Source: a virus
DNA: 64,000 nucleotides
Direction: 5' to 3' (one strand)
IMG/VR virus record: IMGVR_UViG_3300042923_001771
Coordinates: 111,446 to 175,445 of that record
Part shown: piece after piece, positions 8,127 through 15,628 of the stretch
How positions within the stretch are numbered: the stretch's first letter is position 1
Layout: every line of letters begins with the position of its first letter
Made by a program: the position numbers and the translations under genes
Notes under the pieces: model-generated
The model's input: only the letters and a program-made list of their open reading frames with translations
Database searches by the model: none
What the model was told of the DNA's origin: nothing

Positions 8127-8386
8127 AATTGACATCGAGGTTGAAGAAAAAGAATATGAAAAAAGAAGCAGCATATACTATTGGTACAACGGAGGAAGAC
8201 GTTTTAAGTAAATTTCCTAATGCGGAGAAAATAAGCGATTATCAGTATAGAGCTAAGCAAAATGGTATGACTTATTACATTGGTCATGATAGTGTTTTTG
8301 ACTGTTGGAAAGTTTTTGGTAGAACGCAAGATGAGCCAGGAGTGTTTCAAAGATTGATGGACTTTTTCATTAGTTCAAAAAATTAA
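8123..8386 (+). CDS. Hypothetical protein, 87 aa, with basic N-terminus
   Basis: Not recognised. It begins MKLTSRLKKKNMKKEA, which resembles the RLKK tag found at the ends of several other proteins here, then a compact domain with DVLSKFPNAEKISDYQYRAK and GHDSVFDCWKVFG. A GTGAGG site precedes the ATG and a terminator follows. The relation to the tagged group is tentative. Confidence 0.65.
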   Translation: MKLTSRLKKKNMKKEAAYTIGTTEEDVLSKFPNAEKISDYQYRAKQNGMTYYIGHDSVFDCWKVFGRTQDEPGVFQRLMDFFISSKN

Positions 8387-8406
8387 TTAGAATGATTAAA
8401 TTAGAA

Positions 8407-8438
8407 GAAGTCAGTTAAAAACGCTGGCTTCTTTTTTT
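8407..8438 (+). terminator. Rho-independent terminator
   Basis: GAAGTCAG pairs with CTGGCTTC around a TTAAAAACG loop, followed by T7. Confidence 0.85.
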
Positions 8439-8478
8439 AATATAATCTTATATTTACAAAAAGGAGACAGAGAAATAA

Positions 8479-8769
8479 ATGTTTGAAAACATTCAATGGG
8501 ACAATTTTGAAGTAACTTACAATGAATTCAATATTGATAGAAAAAAACCACTTAATGAGCAATTAGATGAATTAAAAGAAGATATGTTGCAAGCTGAATT
8601 TGGAGACTATATTATTGATATTGGTTATAGTTCAGATTTTGAGGAAGATGGCTATTTCACAGTTAGCTTGATTAAAAATAAAGACTGGTTAGATCCGTTT
8701 ATGCAAAAACGTACTAAAGATTTGAAGCAATTAGAGAAAATTGTACAAGATTTCGTTTACATGGTTTAA
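8479..8769 (+). CDS. Hypothetical acidic protein, 96 aa
   Basis: Not recognised. Acidic and soluble, with a C-terminal helical stretch (RTKDLKQLEKIVQDFVYMV). A strong AAAGGAG site precedes the ATG. It is followed after 3 bp by a 57-codon gene. Confidence 0.65.
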   Translation: MFENIQWDNFEVTYNEFNIDRKKPLNEQLDELKEDMLQAEFGDYIIDIGYSSDFEEDGYFTVSLIKNKDWLDPFMQKRTKDLKQLEKIVQDFVYMV

Positions 8770-8772
8770 GTC

Positions 8773-8946
8773 ATGAACAACTACATTATCTATTTTTATG
8801 ATAAATATAGTATAGTTGATAGTTTTAAATTCACAACATATGATGATTTTTCAGCAATTAAAAAAGCTGAGAGAGTATTTTCTATGATTGCATATACAAA
8901 AGCTGGTCTCTATAGGGGTTCAAAACAAATTAAACGTTTTGATTAA
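8773..8946 (+). CDS. Small hypothetical protein, 57 aa
   Basis: An ATG at 8773, three bases after the previous stop, opens 57 codons. The N-terminus NNYIIYFYDKYSIVDSFKF and the helix AIKKAERVFSMIAYTK look like a small alpha/beta protein. The ribosome site is weak (translational coupling likely), and the stop lies in the left arm of a terminator. Confidence 0.5.
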   Translation: MNNYIIYFYDKYSIVDSFKFTTYDDFSAIKKAERVFSMIAYTKAGLYRGSKQIKRFD

Positions 8947-8973
8947 GAGTGGATATTTATTCCACTCTTTTTT
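8946..8973 (+). terminator. Rho-independent terminator overlapping a stop codon
   Basis: AGAGTGGA pairs with TCCACTCT around TATTTAT, then T6. Its first base is the last base of the 8773 gene's stop codon. Confidence 0.85.
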
Positions 8974-8982
8974 AAATTTTTG

Positions 8983-9011
8983 TTTACAAAAACAAGCATA
9001 TGTGATATAAT
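8983..9011 (+). promoter_or_regulatory. SigmaA-type promoter with extended -10
   Basis: TTTACA, 17 bp spacer with TG at 9003-9004, TATAAT at 9006-9011. The gene starts 22 bp downstream. Confidence 0.88.
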
Positions 9012-9033
9012 ATTAATATAGGTGGTGGAAAAA

Positions 9034-9405
9034 ATGATCTATACCCTTCTTAACAGTGATACATACTTTAAACTCCCATACAATATTGAGAAAGAGTTTG
9101 AGGAAGAAATGGACGCAATCATTACAATGCTAGAACTTTCCGGCTTAGAATATTCTTATGGTCTTTGTGAAAGACAAAACGTTGGTAAAAATTGCGCTTG
9201 CGATGGACATATTATGGTTGAAAATGGAAGTCAAATTTGTTTCTTTGTTAATTACACTGGTTTTTTAGAAAAGATGCAAGTATTTAGAGACTACGATTTA
9301 GCAAAACAATATTATATGGGCAATTTTATGGAAGCAATTCATGATTTTAAAAAAGCTACTTGGGAGGCAAGAGATGGAATTGCAATCACTTATAATCAAT
9401 CGTAG
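9034..9405 (+). CDS. Hypothetical protein, 123 aa
   Basis: The ATG at 9034 follows AGGTGG; the in-frame GTG at 9022 lies inside the ribosome site. Acidic, with a cysteine cluster (CERQNVGKNCACDGH) that could bind a metal. Not recognised. Its end overlaps the next gene by 32 bp in another frame. Confidence 0.7.
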   Translation: MIYTLLNSDTYFKLPYNIEKEFEEEMDAIITMLELSGLEYSYGLCERQNVGKNCACDGHIMVENGSQICFFVNYTGFLEKMQVFRDYDLAKQYYMGNFMEAIHDFKKATWEARDGIAITYNQS

Positions 9406-9805
9406 AGAAAGGTGTGATGAAGTATTTGAATATTTTGATGGAATAGTTGTGGCTAGAGAATTAGCTGGCAATAGGAGATATAAGTTGATATGTGCTCACA
9501 ACACAGTTAATGAACCATGTTCTAGAGTAATGTACAATATGTTTGCAATTACATTTAGTGGCTGGGATAACAATTTAGTTTTCCGTTCTTGCTTAGATAG
9601 ATATGAACTAAAAGTCTCTATCAAGGTTAAATTATCAGACTCTAACACTCGTAATAAATTCAAAGGTATTTTTAAACAATATGGATATGATTATGATTGC
9701 AAACCATACGCTACAAGTCTTACCTACAGGATTAGATTTAAAGATGATTTTAAACTTGAAGAACTTACTTTTATATGCAGGTTTTTCTTACAATATATGA
9801 AATAG
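9374..9805 (+). CDS. Hypothetical protein, 143 aa
   Basis: The start was chosen at ATG 9374, preceded by GGGAGG at 9362-9367; the longer in-frame start at 9341 has no such site. Basic and Arg/Tyr-rich, with a repeated YKLI/YELKV pattern suggesting beta structure. Not recognised. Overlap with the 9034 gene indicates translational coupling. Confidence 0.65.
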   Translation: MELQSLIINRRERCDEVFEYFDGIVVARELAGNRRYKLICAHNTVNEPCSRVMYNMFAITFSGWDNNLVFRSCLDRYELKVSIKVKLSDSNTRNKFKGIFKQYGYDYDCKPYATSLTYRIRFKDDFKLEELTFICRFFLQYMK

Positions 9806-9819
9806 GAGATGTAATCTAA

Positions 9820-10155
9820 ATGGAAATTTTAAATACTACAACAGAACTTACAGGTATAGCTTGGTGGATTGGATTTCCAGGAATTTTTGGTTCAATGACT
9901 GCTATCTCAATGTTAATTATTTTTCTTAGTAACAAAAAATACAAAAACGCATTGTTCACATTTATTATTTTGGTATTGTGCATTTTTAGTTTCAAATTTG
10001 CGTATGTGCCTTATTACAATTCCCCAAAAGGACATTATGTGTACCACGAAGTTTTATTGAAAGATGGAGAAAAAATAGATGAAAGCATATACAAAATTAA
10101 AGAACAAAAAGGAAAAATCACAGTTATTCAAGAATTACATCCTAAATCAAAATAA
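9820..10155 (+). CDS. Small membrane protein, 111 aa, two transmembrane helices
   Basis: Hydrophobic segments near residues 12-36 (WWIGFPGIFGSMTAISML) and 44-64 (ALFTFIILVLCIFSF) are followed by a polar C-terminal domain (GHYVYHEVLLKDGEKID). An AGGAG site precedes the ATG. Function unknown; it is the last gene before a terminator and could act in the host membrane. Confidence 0.65.
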   Translation: MEILNTTTELTGIAWWIGFPGIFGSMTAISMLIIFLSNKKYKNALFTFIILVLCIFSFKFAYVPYYNSPKGHYVYHEVLLKDGEKIDESIYKIKEQKGKITVIQELHPKSK

Positions 10156-10175
10156 TCAATTGAATATTTTTTATA

Positions 10176-10205
10176 GGGATGGTTAAAAGCCATCTCCTTT
10201 TTTCA
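10176..10205 (+). terminator. Rho-independent terminator, TTAAAA loop type
   Basis: GATGG (10178-10182) pairs with CCATC (10190-10194) around TTAAAAG, followed by T6. It abuts the bipartite element at 10205. Confidence 0.75.
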
Positions 10206-10232
10206 TATTATACACAATGTAATTATTATTTT
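10205..10232 (+). promoter_or_regulatory. Bipartite intergenic element (candidate phage-specific promoter)
   Basis: ATATTAT, 10 nt, ATTATTATTTT directly behind a terminator. The downstream gene starts at 10263. Confidence 0.55.
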
Positions 10233-10262
10233 ATCTTCATTATTTATAAGGAGAGATGGAAT

Positions 10263-10541
10263 TTGAGAACAGTGACTTACGTTGGTTATGAAACTCGTAA
10301 TGCTTTTAGCATGGCTAATATGTTTATGCATTGGGGAGCCAAAGGATATAAGGAAGCATTTCCTATTGAAGATGCAGATATGGACATGCTGTTAACAACT
10401 GGCGATGTCGAATTTGAAGACTATTGGGACGATGCTGACGTTAGCAAATGCTATGAATTGTTGCAAGAAATGCAAAAAGGAGAAACCAAATTGCACACCA
10501 TTTCTAATGGTCAAGTAGTAACTTTGGTTAAAGAACAATAA
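10263..10541 (+). CDS. Hypothetical acidic protein, 92 aa
   Basis: The TTG at 10263 follows GGAGAGATGG; an upstream in-frame extension runs through the terminator and bipartite element and is unlikely to be translated. Acidic (IEDADMDMLLTTGDVEFEDY), not recognised. The stop overlaps the next start by one base (taATG). Confidence 0.65.
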   Translation: MRTVTYVGYETRNAFSMANMFMHWGAKGYKEAFPIEDADMDMLLTTGDVEFEDYWDDADVSKCYELLQEMQKGETKLHTISNGQVVTLVKEQ

Positions 10542-11272
10542 TGTGGGGAGGACCAAGTTTTTCATTCTGGGAAATTGTTAAAATCATACTTCTTTTTCCG
10601 TTTTTACTTATAAGACATTTCTTTAAAGTTTATAATCCAATAAGTTATACTGAAGATAACAAGCTTATAGACAACCTCTACGATTTGTTGGAGGAAGCAG
10701 AAAAACTTACTCACTACATGGGTAAAGGACCATCATATCTGGAAAGTTTCAGGCTTAAAAATGCTATTAGTGAACATCATATTGAATATAAATATGGTAG
10801 CACTGAATTTAGTGAACAACATCGTATTGCATTTTTCTTAACACGTGGTAAAAAAAATTTTACTTTATTTACTGGTGGTAATTCTGGTGGTGGCGGAAGT
10901 TACTACAACAAAGAAAATATCAATTATGAAGAACTAGCTGAAAGAGTATACAGTAATATAGAACGTTCCAGAGATCGCAAACAAGATATTCGCCAATGGA
11001 GTAACAACTTTCATGAGTGGGAAAAATGGAGAGAAGAATCAATTAAAGCTATCATTGATAATTACATTTCATCAATTATTCAAGATAAAGAAATGTTTTA
11101 TTACTTGAGAAGAGCACTTATAATATCAACTCATGAAGAAACTCACGTTCGTTACATTAAGGCAAAGAATGAATTGATTTCAATTTTAAATGATGAAGTT
11201 CTTGTAATGAATATGGTGAATGAAATTGACGAAGCATATTCCGGTAAGATAGTTATGAATGAAATAATGTGA
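10541..11272 (+). CDS. Hypothetical membrane-associated protein, 243 aa
   Basis: A hydrophobic N-terminus (FWEIVKIILLFPFLLIRHFF, ~residues 8-27) suggests a membrane anchor. A central glycine-rich loop (TGGNSGGGGSYYN) is followed by a helical, charged C-terminal half. Coupled to the previous gene by a 1 bp overlap and lacking a clear ribosome site of its own. Not recognised. Confidence 0.65.
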   Translation: MWGGPSFSFWEIVKIILLFPFLLIRHFFKVYNPISYTEDNKLIDNLYDLLEEAEKLTHYMGKGPSYLESFRLKNAISEHHIEYKYGSTEFSEQHRIAFFLTRGKKNFTLFTGGNSGGGGSYYNKENINYEELAERVYSNIERSRDRKQDIRQWSNNFHEWEKWREESIKAIIDNYISSIIQDKEMFYYLRRALIISTHEETHVRYIKAKNELISILNDEVLVMNMVNEIDEAYSGKIVMNEIM

Positions 11273-11281
11273 GGTGATAAT

Positions 11282-11641
11282 ATGCGAGCAAAAAAAGAGC
11301 AAATTAAACGTGTTCACATAAGCCCTAGAAAATTCTATGAATATGCTATAGCTAACGGTATTGACCCTGGAGAATTGCATTTAGTATTATCAGCTGAAGA
11401 GTTGGAACAATTTGAAATTGGACCTAAGAAATTTCCAACTGGATTTTTACCACTTTATAATCATTATGAGTGTTTTAATTGTGGTAAAAAGACTGGATGG
11501 TTAGATAAACATCTTGGTTTATTTATGTGCAGTGAAGAATGTAGGGACGCTATTGACATTCGCTATAATGCTGGTGAAGACTTTGAACCACACCCAAAAT
11601 ATGTACAACTTTGTGAAGATCATATGAAAGACTTTGAGTAG
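11282..11641 (+). CDS. Zinc-finger-like hypothetical protein, 119 aa
   Basis: The middle contains C-F-N-C-G-K then, about 17 residues on, C-S-E-E-C (CxxC...CxxxC), a treble-clef-like pattern likely to bind zinc. GAGGTGATAAT precedes the ATG. It is the third gene of the operon that starts at 10263 and runs into a terminator. Function unknown. Confidence 0.7.
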   Translation: MRAKKEQIKRVHISPRKFYEYAIANGIDPGELHLVLSAEELEQFEIGPKKFPTGFLPLYNHYECFNCGKKTGWLDKHLGLFMCSEECRDAIDIRYNAGEDFEPHPKYVQLCEDHMKDFE

Positions 11642-11661
11642 GAGAAATCCTACTCTTTTTT
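11636..11661 (+). terminator. Rho-independent terminator overlapping a stop codon
   Basis: GAGTAGGA pairs with TCCTACTC around GAAA, followed by T6. The TAG stop of the 11282 gene is inside the left arm. Confidence 0.88.
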
Positions 11662-11686
11662 ATTTATGGTCTAAATGTGATATAAT
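11658..11686 (+). promoter_or_regulatory. Extended -10 promoter with weak -35
   Basis: TGA-TATAAT at 11678-11686. The -35 position holds TTTTAT, which is poor, so the promoter would rest on the extended -10. Confidence 0.5.
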
Positions 11687-11721
11687 ATGAATATAATTAA
11701 ATAAGAAGAGGAGGAGATAGG

Positions 11722-11748
11722 ATGTCTTTATCTAAAGCTTCGCAATAG
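11722..11748 (+). CDS. Possible 8-codon leader peptide
   Basis: ATG 11722 lies just after a very strong AGGAGGAG site and encodes MSLSKASQ before TAG. The next gene has its own CGGAGGG site 18 bp further on. Such a placed mini-ORF could be regulatory; no terminator/antiterminator pair is obvious. Confidence 0.35.
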   Translation: MSLSKASQ

Positions 11749-11778
11749 CAAGAAAATTATACCTTCGGAGGGATTATT

Positions 11779-12519
11779 GTGATAATTGAAGGATTAGAAA
11801 ACAGAAAAACTCAACCAGATATTTCGTTTACTACAGTTAAAATTAAGGTAGGCGACTTAGTACAATTGATTAAGAAGGAGAAAACTATTGAAGTTTATTA
11901 CAATAATCAATACCACCTTGGCACTGTTCCCAGCAAATACACATCGGAAATTAATATTAAACTTTATCATAATGCAGTCATCAAGATGATGAATCCTAAA
12001 GCTGTCACAGTTGATTTTACCTTGGAGTGTATAACGGATTTTGATGTAGAAATTCGTAATGCATTAGCTGATTTGGAAGAGTTAGAAGCAATTAACTCAA
12101 GTGAATTTGAAAAACTAGCACTCTTATTTCGCGACAAAAAGATATATTACTTGAACTACCCTCAGAATAGAAATATGGAAAATAAACTTTATGGCACTAA
12201 TGAACATCACAATCGAAATTATTTGAGAAATAAGATAAAAATTGAATTGGAAAGTGGAAACATATCTGATCGTACAATATATGAAACGTTCAACAAGATG
12301 AATGAAAAAAGTGCTCTCGAACCACGCTTAGAAAAACGGATCAAGGAACTAGATAATACTTATGGAATCAATATTCCATTAAATAGTTTTCCTAATATAC
12401 GAACAACGGTTTGCTGGAAATGTGGCTTATCACTTACCTCCTACACTCATAAAGAGTGCAATTCTTGCAGATGGTTAGTGTGTAAGTGCGGAGCATGTAA
12501 ACAAGGCTGTAGTTTATAA
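11779..12519 (+). CDS. Hypothetical protein, 246 aa, with C-terminal cysteine cluster
   Basis: The GTG at 11779 follows CGGAGGG. The N-terminal ~80 residues are beta-like. The last ~35 residues hold eight cysteines in a CxxC...CxxC...CxCxxC...C arrangement (CWKCG, CNSCRWLVCKCGACKQGC), likely two zinc sites. Not recognised; zinc-mediated binding to nucleic acid or protein is a guess. Confidence 0.7.
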   Translation: MIIEGLENRKTQPDISFTTVKIKVGDLVQLIKKEKTIEVYYNNQYHLGTVPSKYTSEINIKLYHNAVIKMMNPKAVTVDFTLECITDFDVEIRNALADLEELEAINSSEFEKLALLFRDKKIYYLNYPQNRNMENKLYGTNEHHNRNYLRNKIKIELESGNISDRTIYETFNKMNEKSALEPRLEKRIKELDNTYGINIPLNSFPNIRTTVCWKCGLSLTSYTHKECNSCRWLVCKCGACKQGCSL

Positions 12520-12555
12520 AGCGCTTGATTGTGGTTATAAATTTAATGAGGTGGT

Positions 12556-13038
12556 ATGATGTCTATAGATATTGAGCTTGAAATTGCTGAAATGCTTCGC
12601 AATGGTAAGAAAATATTGGTTGTAGGTTCAATTAGTATGGGAAAAACTTATCTTACAAATGAAATATTAAAACATTTTGATACTGATGATGTGATAAAGT
12701 ATTATGCAGAAAGCAAAGATAGTCAATCATACACTACTCCACTTAGAGTGCTAAATGATAATGTTTTTATTGATATGTTGTATAAAGCGCTAGTTTTTGA
12801 TTGCGGTTATGGTTTTAATGAAGTGGCTTTTACACAAAATAGGAAATTTGAAAAAGTAAGAAATTGCTTATGCGGGGTATTGATTACAGCAACATCGGGA
12901 ACTGGAGGATTAGTAGATCAAAAAGGGTTTGAAGAAATTAGAAACAGTATACCTACAATTGAATTCATGTTTGATGTTGTTATAGAGATTCTGCCCAATT
13001 ATGAATATAAATTGCATCAATATGAAAGAGTAGGTTAA
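12556..13038 (+). CDS. P-loop NTPase-like protein, 160 aa
   Basis: The N-terminus carries a Walker A motif (VVGSISMGKTYL, ~residues 22-33). A hydrophobic strand LCGVLITATSGTGG occurs near residue 107, but no clear DE-box Walker B is visible. A small ATPase resembling GspE/VirB11-type ATPases is one possibility; identity is uncertain. GAGGTGG precedes the ATG. Its TAA stop lies in the loop of the following terminator. Confidence 0.65.
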   Translation: MMSIDIELEIAEMLRNGKKILVVGSISMGKTYLTNEILKHFDTDDVIKYYAESKDSQSYTTPLRVLNDNVFIDMLYKALVFDCGYGFNEVAFTQNRKFEKVRNCLCGVLITATSGTGGLVDQKGFEEIRNSIPTIEFMFDVVIEILPNYEYKLHQYERVG

Positions 13039-13053
13039 AACCTACTTTTTTTA
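13028..13053 (+). terminator. Rho-independent terminator with stop codon in the loop
   Basis: GTAGG (13030-13034) and CCTAC (13041-13045) close on the loop TTAAAA, whose TAA at 13036-13038 is the stop of the upstream gene. T7 follows. Confidence 0.88.
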
Positions 13054-13059
13054 TTTTTG

Positions 13060-13088
13060 TTTACATAATGAAGAATATATGATATAAT
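13060..13088 (+). promoter_or_regulatory. SigmaA-type promoter with extended -10
   Basis: TTTACA, 17 bp spacer ending TGA, TATAAT at 13083-13088. Confidence 0.88.
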
Positions 13089-13165
13089 ATTATTATAAAA
13101 AGAATGATTCCGAGATGATTCTAGTGATTCTCAGTATACATAATTAGGAAACGGAGAAAAATATT

Positions 13166-13525
13166 ATGTTGATGTCAAAAAGGGAACAAAGAGAAAGAGA
13201 GATAAAAAATAAAAAAGAAAAAGCCAACTATGATATAATGTATGATGCTCTTACTGAATTACTTCTTATTGATATTTTGACAGGTGACGATCAATATAAA
13301 CTTGAAAAAGAAGGTTTGAACAAATTATACATAAGATTTGGCAATGAATTTCAACCACGTTGTGTGCTTGTAGCGGAAGAGTACGAATTTAAGTTTTTAG
13401 GAATTAATAACCACGTAAATAAAAACATGCACGAAAAATACAAGTTACATCAAAATTGGTACTTTTTTAGAGATGTAGAAGGCTTAATGGATATGTTTAA
13501 AAGATGTGTTATGGGATTTAAATAA
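13166..13525 (+). CDS. Hypothetical protein, 119 aa
   Basis: A strongly charged N-terminal helix (SKREQREREIKNKKEK) is followed by a mixed domain. Not recognised. The ATG at 13166 follows AACGGAG; the ATG at 13172 is an alternative. Preceded by a sigmaA-type promoter. Confidence 0.65.
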   Translation: MLMSKREQREREIKNKKEKANYDIMYDALTELLLIDILTGDDQYKLEKEGLNKLYIRFGNEFQPRCVLVAEEYEFKFLGINNHVNKNMHEKYKLHQNWYFFRDVEGLMDMFKRCVMGFK

Positions 13526-13578
13526 GTATGTTGTTTTTAATATAATTTACATATACTAAAAAAGGATGGTGTTTCCAG

Positions 13579-13626
13579 GTGGAACAAAGTATTATTAGCG
13601 AAAAGATGGGTTCTGGTTTTTCTTAG
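13579..13626 (+). CDS. Possible 15-codon leader peptide
   Basis: A GTG at 13579 opens 15 codons and ends at TAG, 40 bp before the next gene. The upstream AGGATGG is somewhat distant. A third short leader-like ORF in this region; low support. Confidence 0.2.
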   Translation: MEQSIISEKMGSGFS

Positions 13627-13665
13627 ATTGATAAGCATTTCCCCGGCATCGAGGAGAATTTATTT

Positions 13666-14031
13666 TTGCATTTAGATGCTTTAGCTGTGATGTCAGAATT
13701 TGATGAACAAATGAGTTTTGAGGCGGACGCTATTGGTGCTAATATTAGATTTCAGCCAATTTCAGGGTTTTCCGTTTACATTAAATTTAATATTTATCAA
13801 AAAAGACTTGAACTTGATTTTGGTAGATGGCAAAACAAATTCAACGTCTCAGAAATAATCGAATTTATTGAAAAGCGAAATGGATTAATGATGGCGAGAG
13901 ATACTTCTTCTCATAATTCACTTTACAGTCTTAAGTACTCAGAAAGAAATTGTCAAAGATTAATCAAAATTCTTAACTCTTTATTTACTGAGTATTTTGC
14001 TGAAAAAAGGAGAGAATTAAGTGCAATTTAA
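13666..14031 (+). CDS. Hypothetical protein, 121 aa
   Basis: The TTG at 13666 follows GAGGAG (13651-13656). An alpha/beta protein with FSVYIKFNIYQKRLELDFG and a helical C-terminus. Not recognised. It overlaps the next gene by 11 bp. Confidence 0.65.
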   Translation: MHLDALAVMSEFDEQMSFEADAIGANIRFQPISGFSVYIKFNIYQKRLELDFGRWQNKFNVSEIIEFIEKRNGLMMARDTSSHNSLYSLKYSERNCQRLIKILNSLFTEYFAEKRRELSAI

Positions 14032-14227
14032 AGCTAGTGATACTATTGAATTTAAACGTGGTGATATGAAGCAACGCGGTAATGTTATAAGGATCGAAAA
14101 TGACAAAGCTATAGTTAATTTATTTGCAGCGTGCGTTCCACCTGGAAAATGGTATTATATGGGAGTATCAAATGAGACTCCAATTTTATTAAAAGACATT
14201 GAAGAATGTATTGTAATTGAAAGTTAA
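14021..14227 (+). CDS. Small basic/beta protein, 68 aa (SH3/KOW-like pattern)
   Basis: The GTG at 14021 follows AAGGAGAG within the upstream gene. The pattern FKRGDMKQRGNVIRIENDKAIVN resembles a small SH3/KOW barrel, but that is a resemblance only. It is followed by a terminator. Confidence 0.6.
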   Translation: MQFKASDTIEFKRGDMKQRGNVIRIENDKAIVNLFAACVPPGKWYYMGVSNETPILLKDIEECIVIES

Positions 14228-14243
14228 AATAGTTAACATTTTA

Positions 14244-14273
14244 GGAGAGTGGGTTAAAACCACTCTTTTTTTT
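14244..14273 (+). terminator. Rho-independent terminator, TTAAAA loop type
   Basis: AGAGTGG pairs with CCACTCT around GTTAAAA, followed by T8. Confidence 0.88.
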
Positions 14274-14313
14274 GTTTATAATTATAAATTAAAGTTGAAA
14301 GGGGAATTTTTTA

Positions 14314-14721
14314 ATGGGTCAAGTAGTAAAATATCAATGTATACAGTGCGAGGTTGTACATGAGGGAACAGAGACAAAGGTTCCTACTTGTATTTTTTGC
14401 AATACTTCTGAACGTATGAAAGCGCTAGAAGAACAAAAAATGTATCAGATAGTTATTGATTATGGACATGATTCCTCTGATGTTTTTATTGCTAATGAAG
14501 CTGCTAAAAGAAAGATACAAGTAGCTTTTAAATTGGGTGAAAAGATAACTTTGGAATTTTGGAAAGAAGAGTTAGATATCAATATGGAGTTTGTTCAAAA
14601 TATTAAGTATGAACTTTTATCACCAAAGAAAATATCTAGTTTTGAAAGTACGATGATTAAGAATCTCAATAAATATGATGTTGCCTTTAATAAGCGTAGG
14701 GTGACAGAGGATTGGGTTTAA
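14314..14721 (+). CDS. Zinc-ribbon protein, 135 aa
   Basis: An N-terminal ribbon with CIQC and CIFC (CxxC...CxxC) about 18 residues apart, then a soluble helical body. A GAAAGGGG site precedes the ATG. Function unknown; one of several small zinc-site proteins in this part of the window. Confidence 0.7.
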   Translation: MGQVVKYQCIQCEVVHEGTETKVPTCIFCNTSERMKALEEQKMYQIVIDYGHDSSDVFIANEAAKRKIQVAFKLGEKITLEFWKEELDINMEFVQNIKYELLSPKKISSFESTMIKNLNKYDVAFNKRRVTEDWV

Positions 14722-14743
14722 TTTGATTTGAATATAAAGTTTG

Positions 14744-14772
14744 GAGACTGATTAAAACTCAGTCTCTTTTTT
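14744..14772 (+). terminator. Rho-independent terminator, TTAAAACTCA type
   Basis: GAGACTGA pairs perfectly with TCAGTCTC around TTAAAAC, followed by T6. It abuts the bipartite element at 14774. Confidence 0.88.
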
Positions 14773-14773
14773 C

Positions 14774-14801
14774 ATATTATACATTAAATAATTATTATTT
14801 A
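14774..14801 (+). promoter_or_regulatory. Bipartite intergenic element (candidate phage-specific promoter)
   Basis: ATATTAT, 10 nt, ATTATTATTTA, immediately followed by the AAGGTGGG ribosome site of the next gene. Confidence 0.6.
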
Positions 14802-14815
14802 AGGTGGGATATGAG

Positions 14816-15205
14816 ATGGCAAAAGCTAAAAAATTGACTGTAAAAGAAAAAATGATTGACTTAATTGAACATATGTTAGTTAATGGTTGGAAGCCTAATC
14901 ACGAATGGTTGGGAAGTTTAAAGGGCACAGATGTAGATTTTGAAGAACTAATTTTTGGTAAAACTGGAGATTATAGCGCTCACCTTATTACTGAAGACGG
15001 TAAATTTACAGCAAAGTTTACCAACAAACGTCTTCAAATTTTTAGAAAAGATCCTAAGTGGCAAAAACTTGGTAATTTCCCTGTTGGTAAAGTTGAAAAA
15101 ATTGAAAATGGTATTATCTACAGAAAAATAAGCGGCATTGCTATTCAAAGTACAGAGATTATTGTGGTAGGTGAACATAGTGGAAGCAAGGAAGGGTTCG
15201 TTTAG
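14816..15205 (+). CDS. Hypothetical protein, 129 aa
   Basis: The ATG at 14816 follows AAGGTGGG; the GTG at 14804 lies inside that site. A helical N-terminus (MAKAKKLTVKEKMIDL) and a beta-like remainder. Not recognised. It overlaps the next gene by 26 bp. Confidence 0.65.
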   Translation: MAKAKKLTVKEKMIDLIEHMLVNGWKPNHEWLGSLKGTDVDFEELIFGKTGDYSAHLITEDGKFTAKFTNKRLQIFRKDPKWQKLGNFPVGKVEKIENGIIYRKISGIAIQSTEIIVVGEHSGSKEGFV

Positions 15206-15407
15206 AGTTTTAGGTAGTTGTAATTTTTGTAATAGAGGAAAGTTATCTGCTTGCGGGTATGATCTCATTTATCCATATACAGAAGTTTATCAAATTGAAG
15301 GCGATAGAATGAGTGTTAGAATGTGCGAAGATTGTTTAGAAACAATTAAAGATATGGATGCTTTAGTTGATGCAACAAAAGTGATGAGAGAGTTGGTTAG
15401 ATCATGA
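15180..15407 (+). CDS. Small zinc-binding-like protein, 75 aa
   Basis: Contains C-N-F-C near the N-terminus and C-E-D-C in the middle (plus a lone Cys between), a pattern for a single zinc site. The GTG at 15180 is preferred over the GTG at 15171, which overlaps the GTAGGTG site. It overlaps the next gene by 4 bp (ATGA). Confidence 0.6.
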   Translation: MEARKGSFRVLGSCNFCNRGKLSACGYDLIYPYTEVYQIEGDRMSVRMCEDCLETIKDMDALVDATKVMRELVRS

Positions 15408-15628
15408 AAATGAGAGATATTGGTATTAACATTGAAGTTAAGGATGAAGAACCTATTTTTATAGTTAAAGAGATTGTCGACAACGAACTTAGAATTAGAT
15501 TTATTCATAATTTTGAAGAAGCTGTTGAGTATAGCGATAGATTAATTAAGCTAACACCAGATATGAAATTAACTGTAATATTTAAAGGAAAATTTCCTGA
15601 TGACTTTATAGAAGGAGAAATAGTATGA
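15404..15628 (+). CDS. Hypothetical acidic protein, 74 aa
   Basis: Coupled to the previous and next genes by 4 bp overlaps. Acidic, alpha/beta (EEPIFIVKEIVDNELRIRF). Not recognised. Confidence 0.6.
   Translation: MKMRDIGINIEVKDEEPIFIVKEIVDNELRIRFIHNFEEAVEYSDRLIKLTPDMKLTVIFKGKFPDDFIEGEIV

Noticed and set aside
10179-10262. N-terminal extension of the 10263 gene
   Set aside because: It would run through a terminator and the bipartite element; the TTG at 10263 with its GGAGAG site fits better.
12556-13038. Naming the P-loop protein as a type II/IV secretion ATPase
   Set aside because: Only Walker A is clear; Walker B and His/Asp boxes were not found, so I left it as a P-loop protein.
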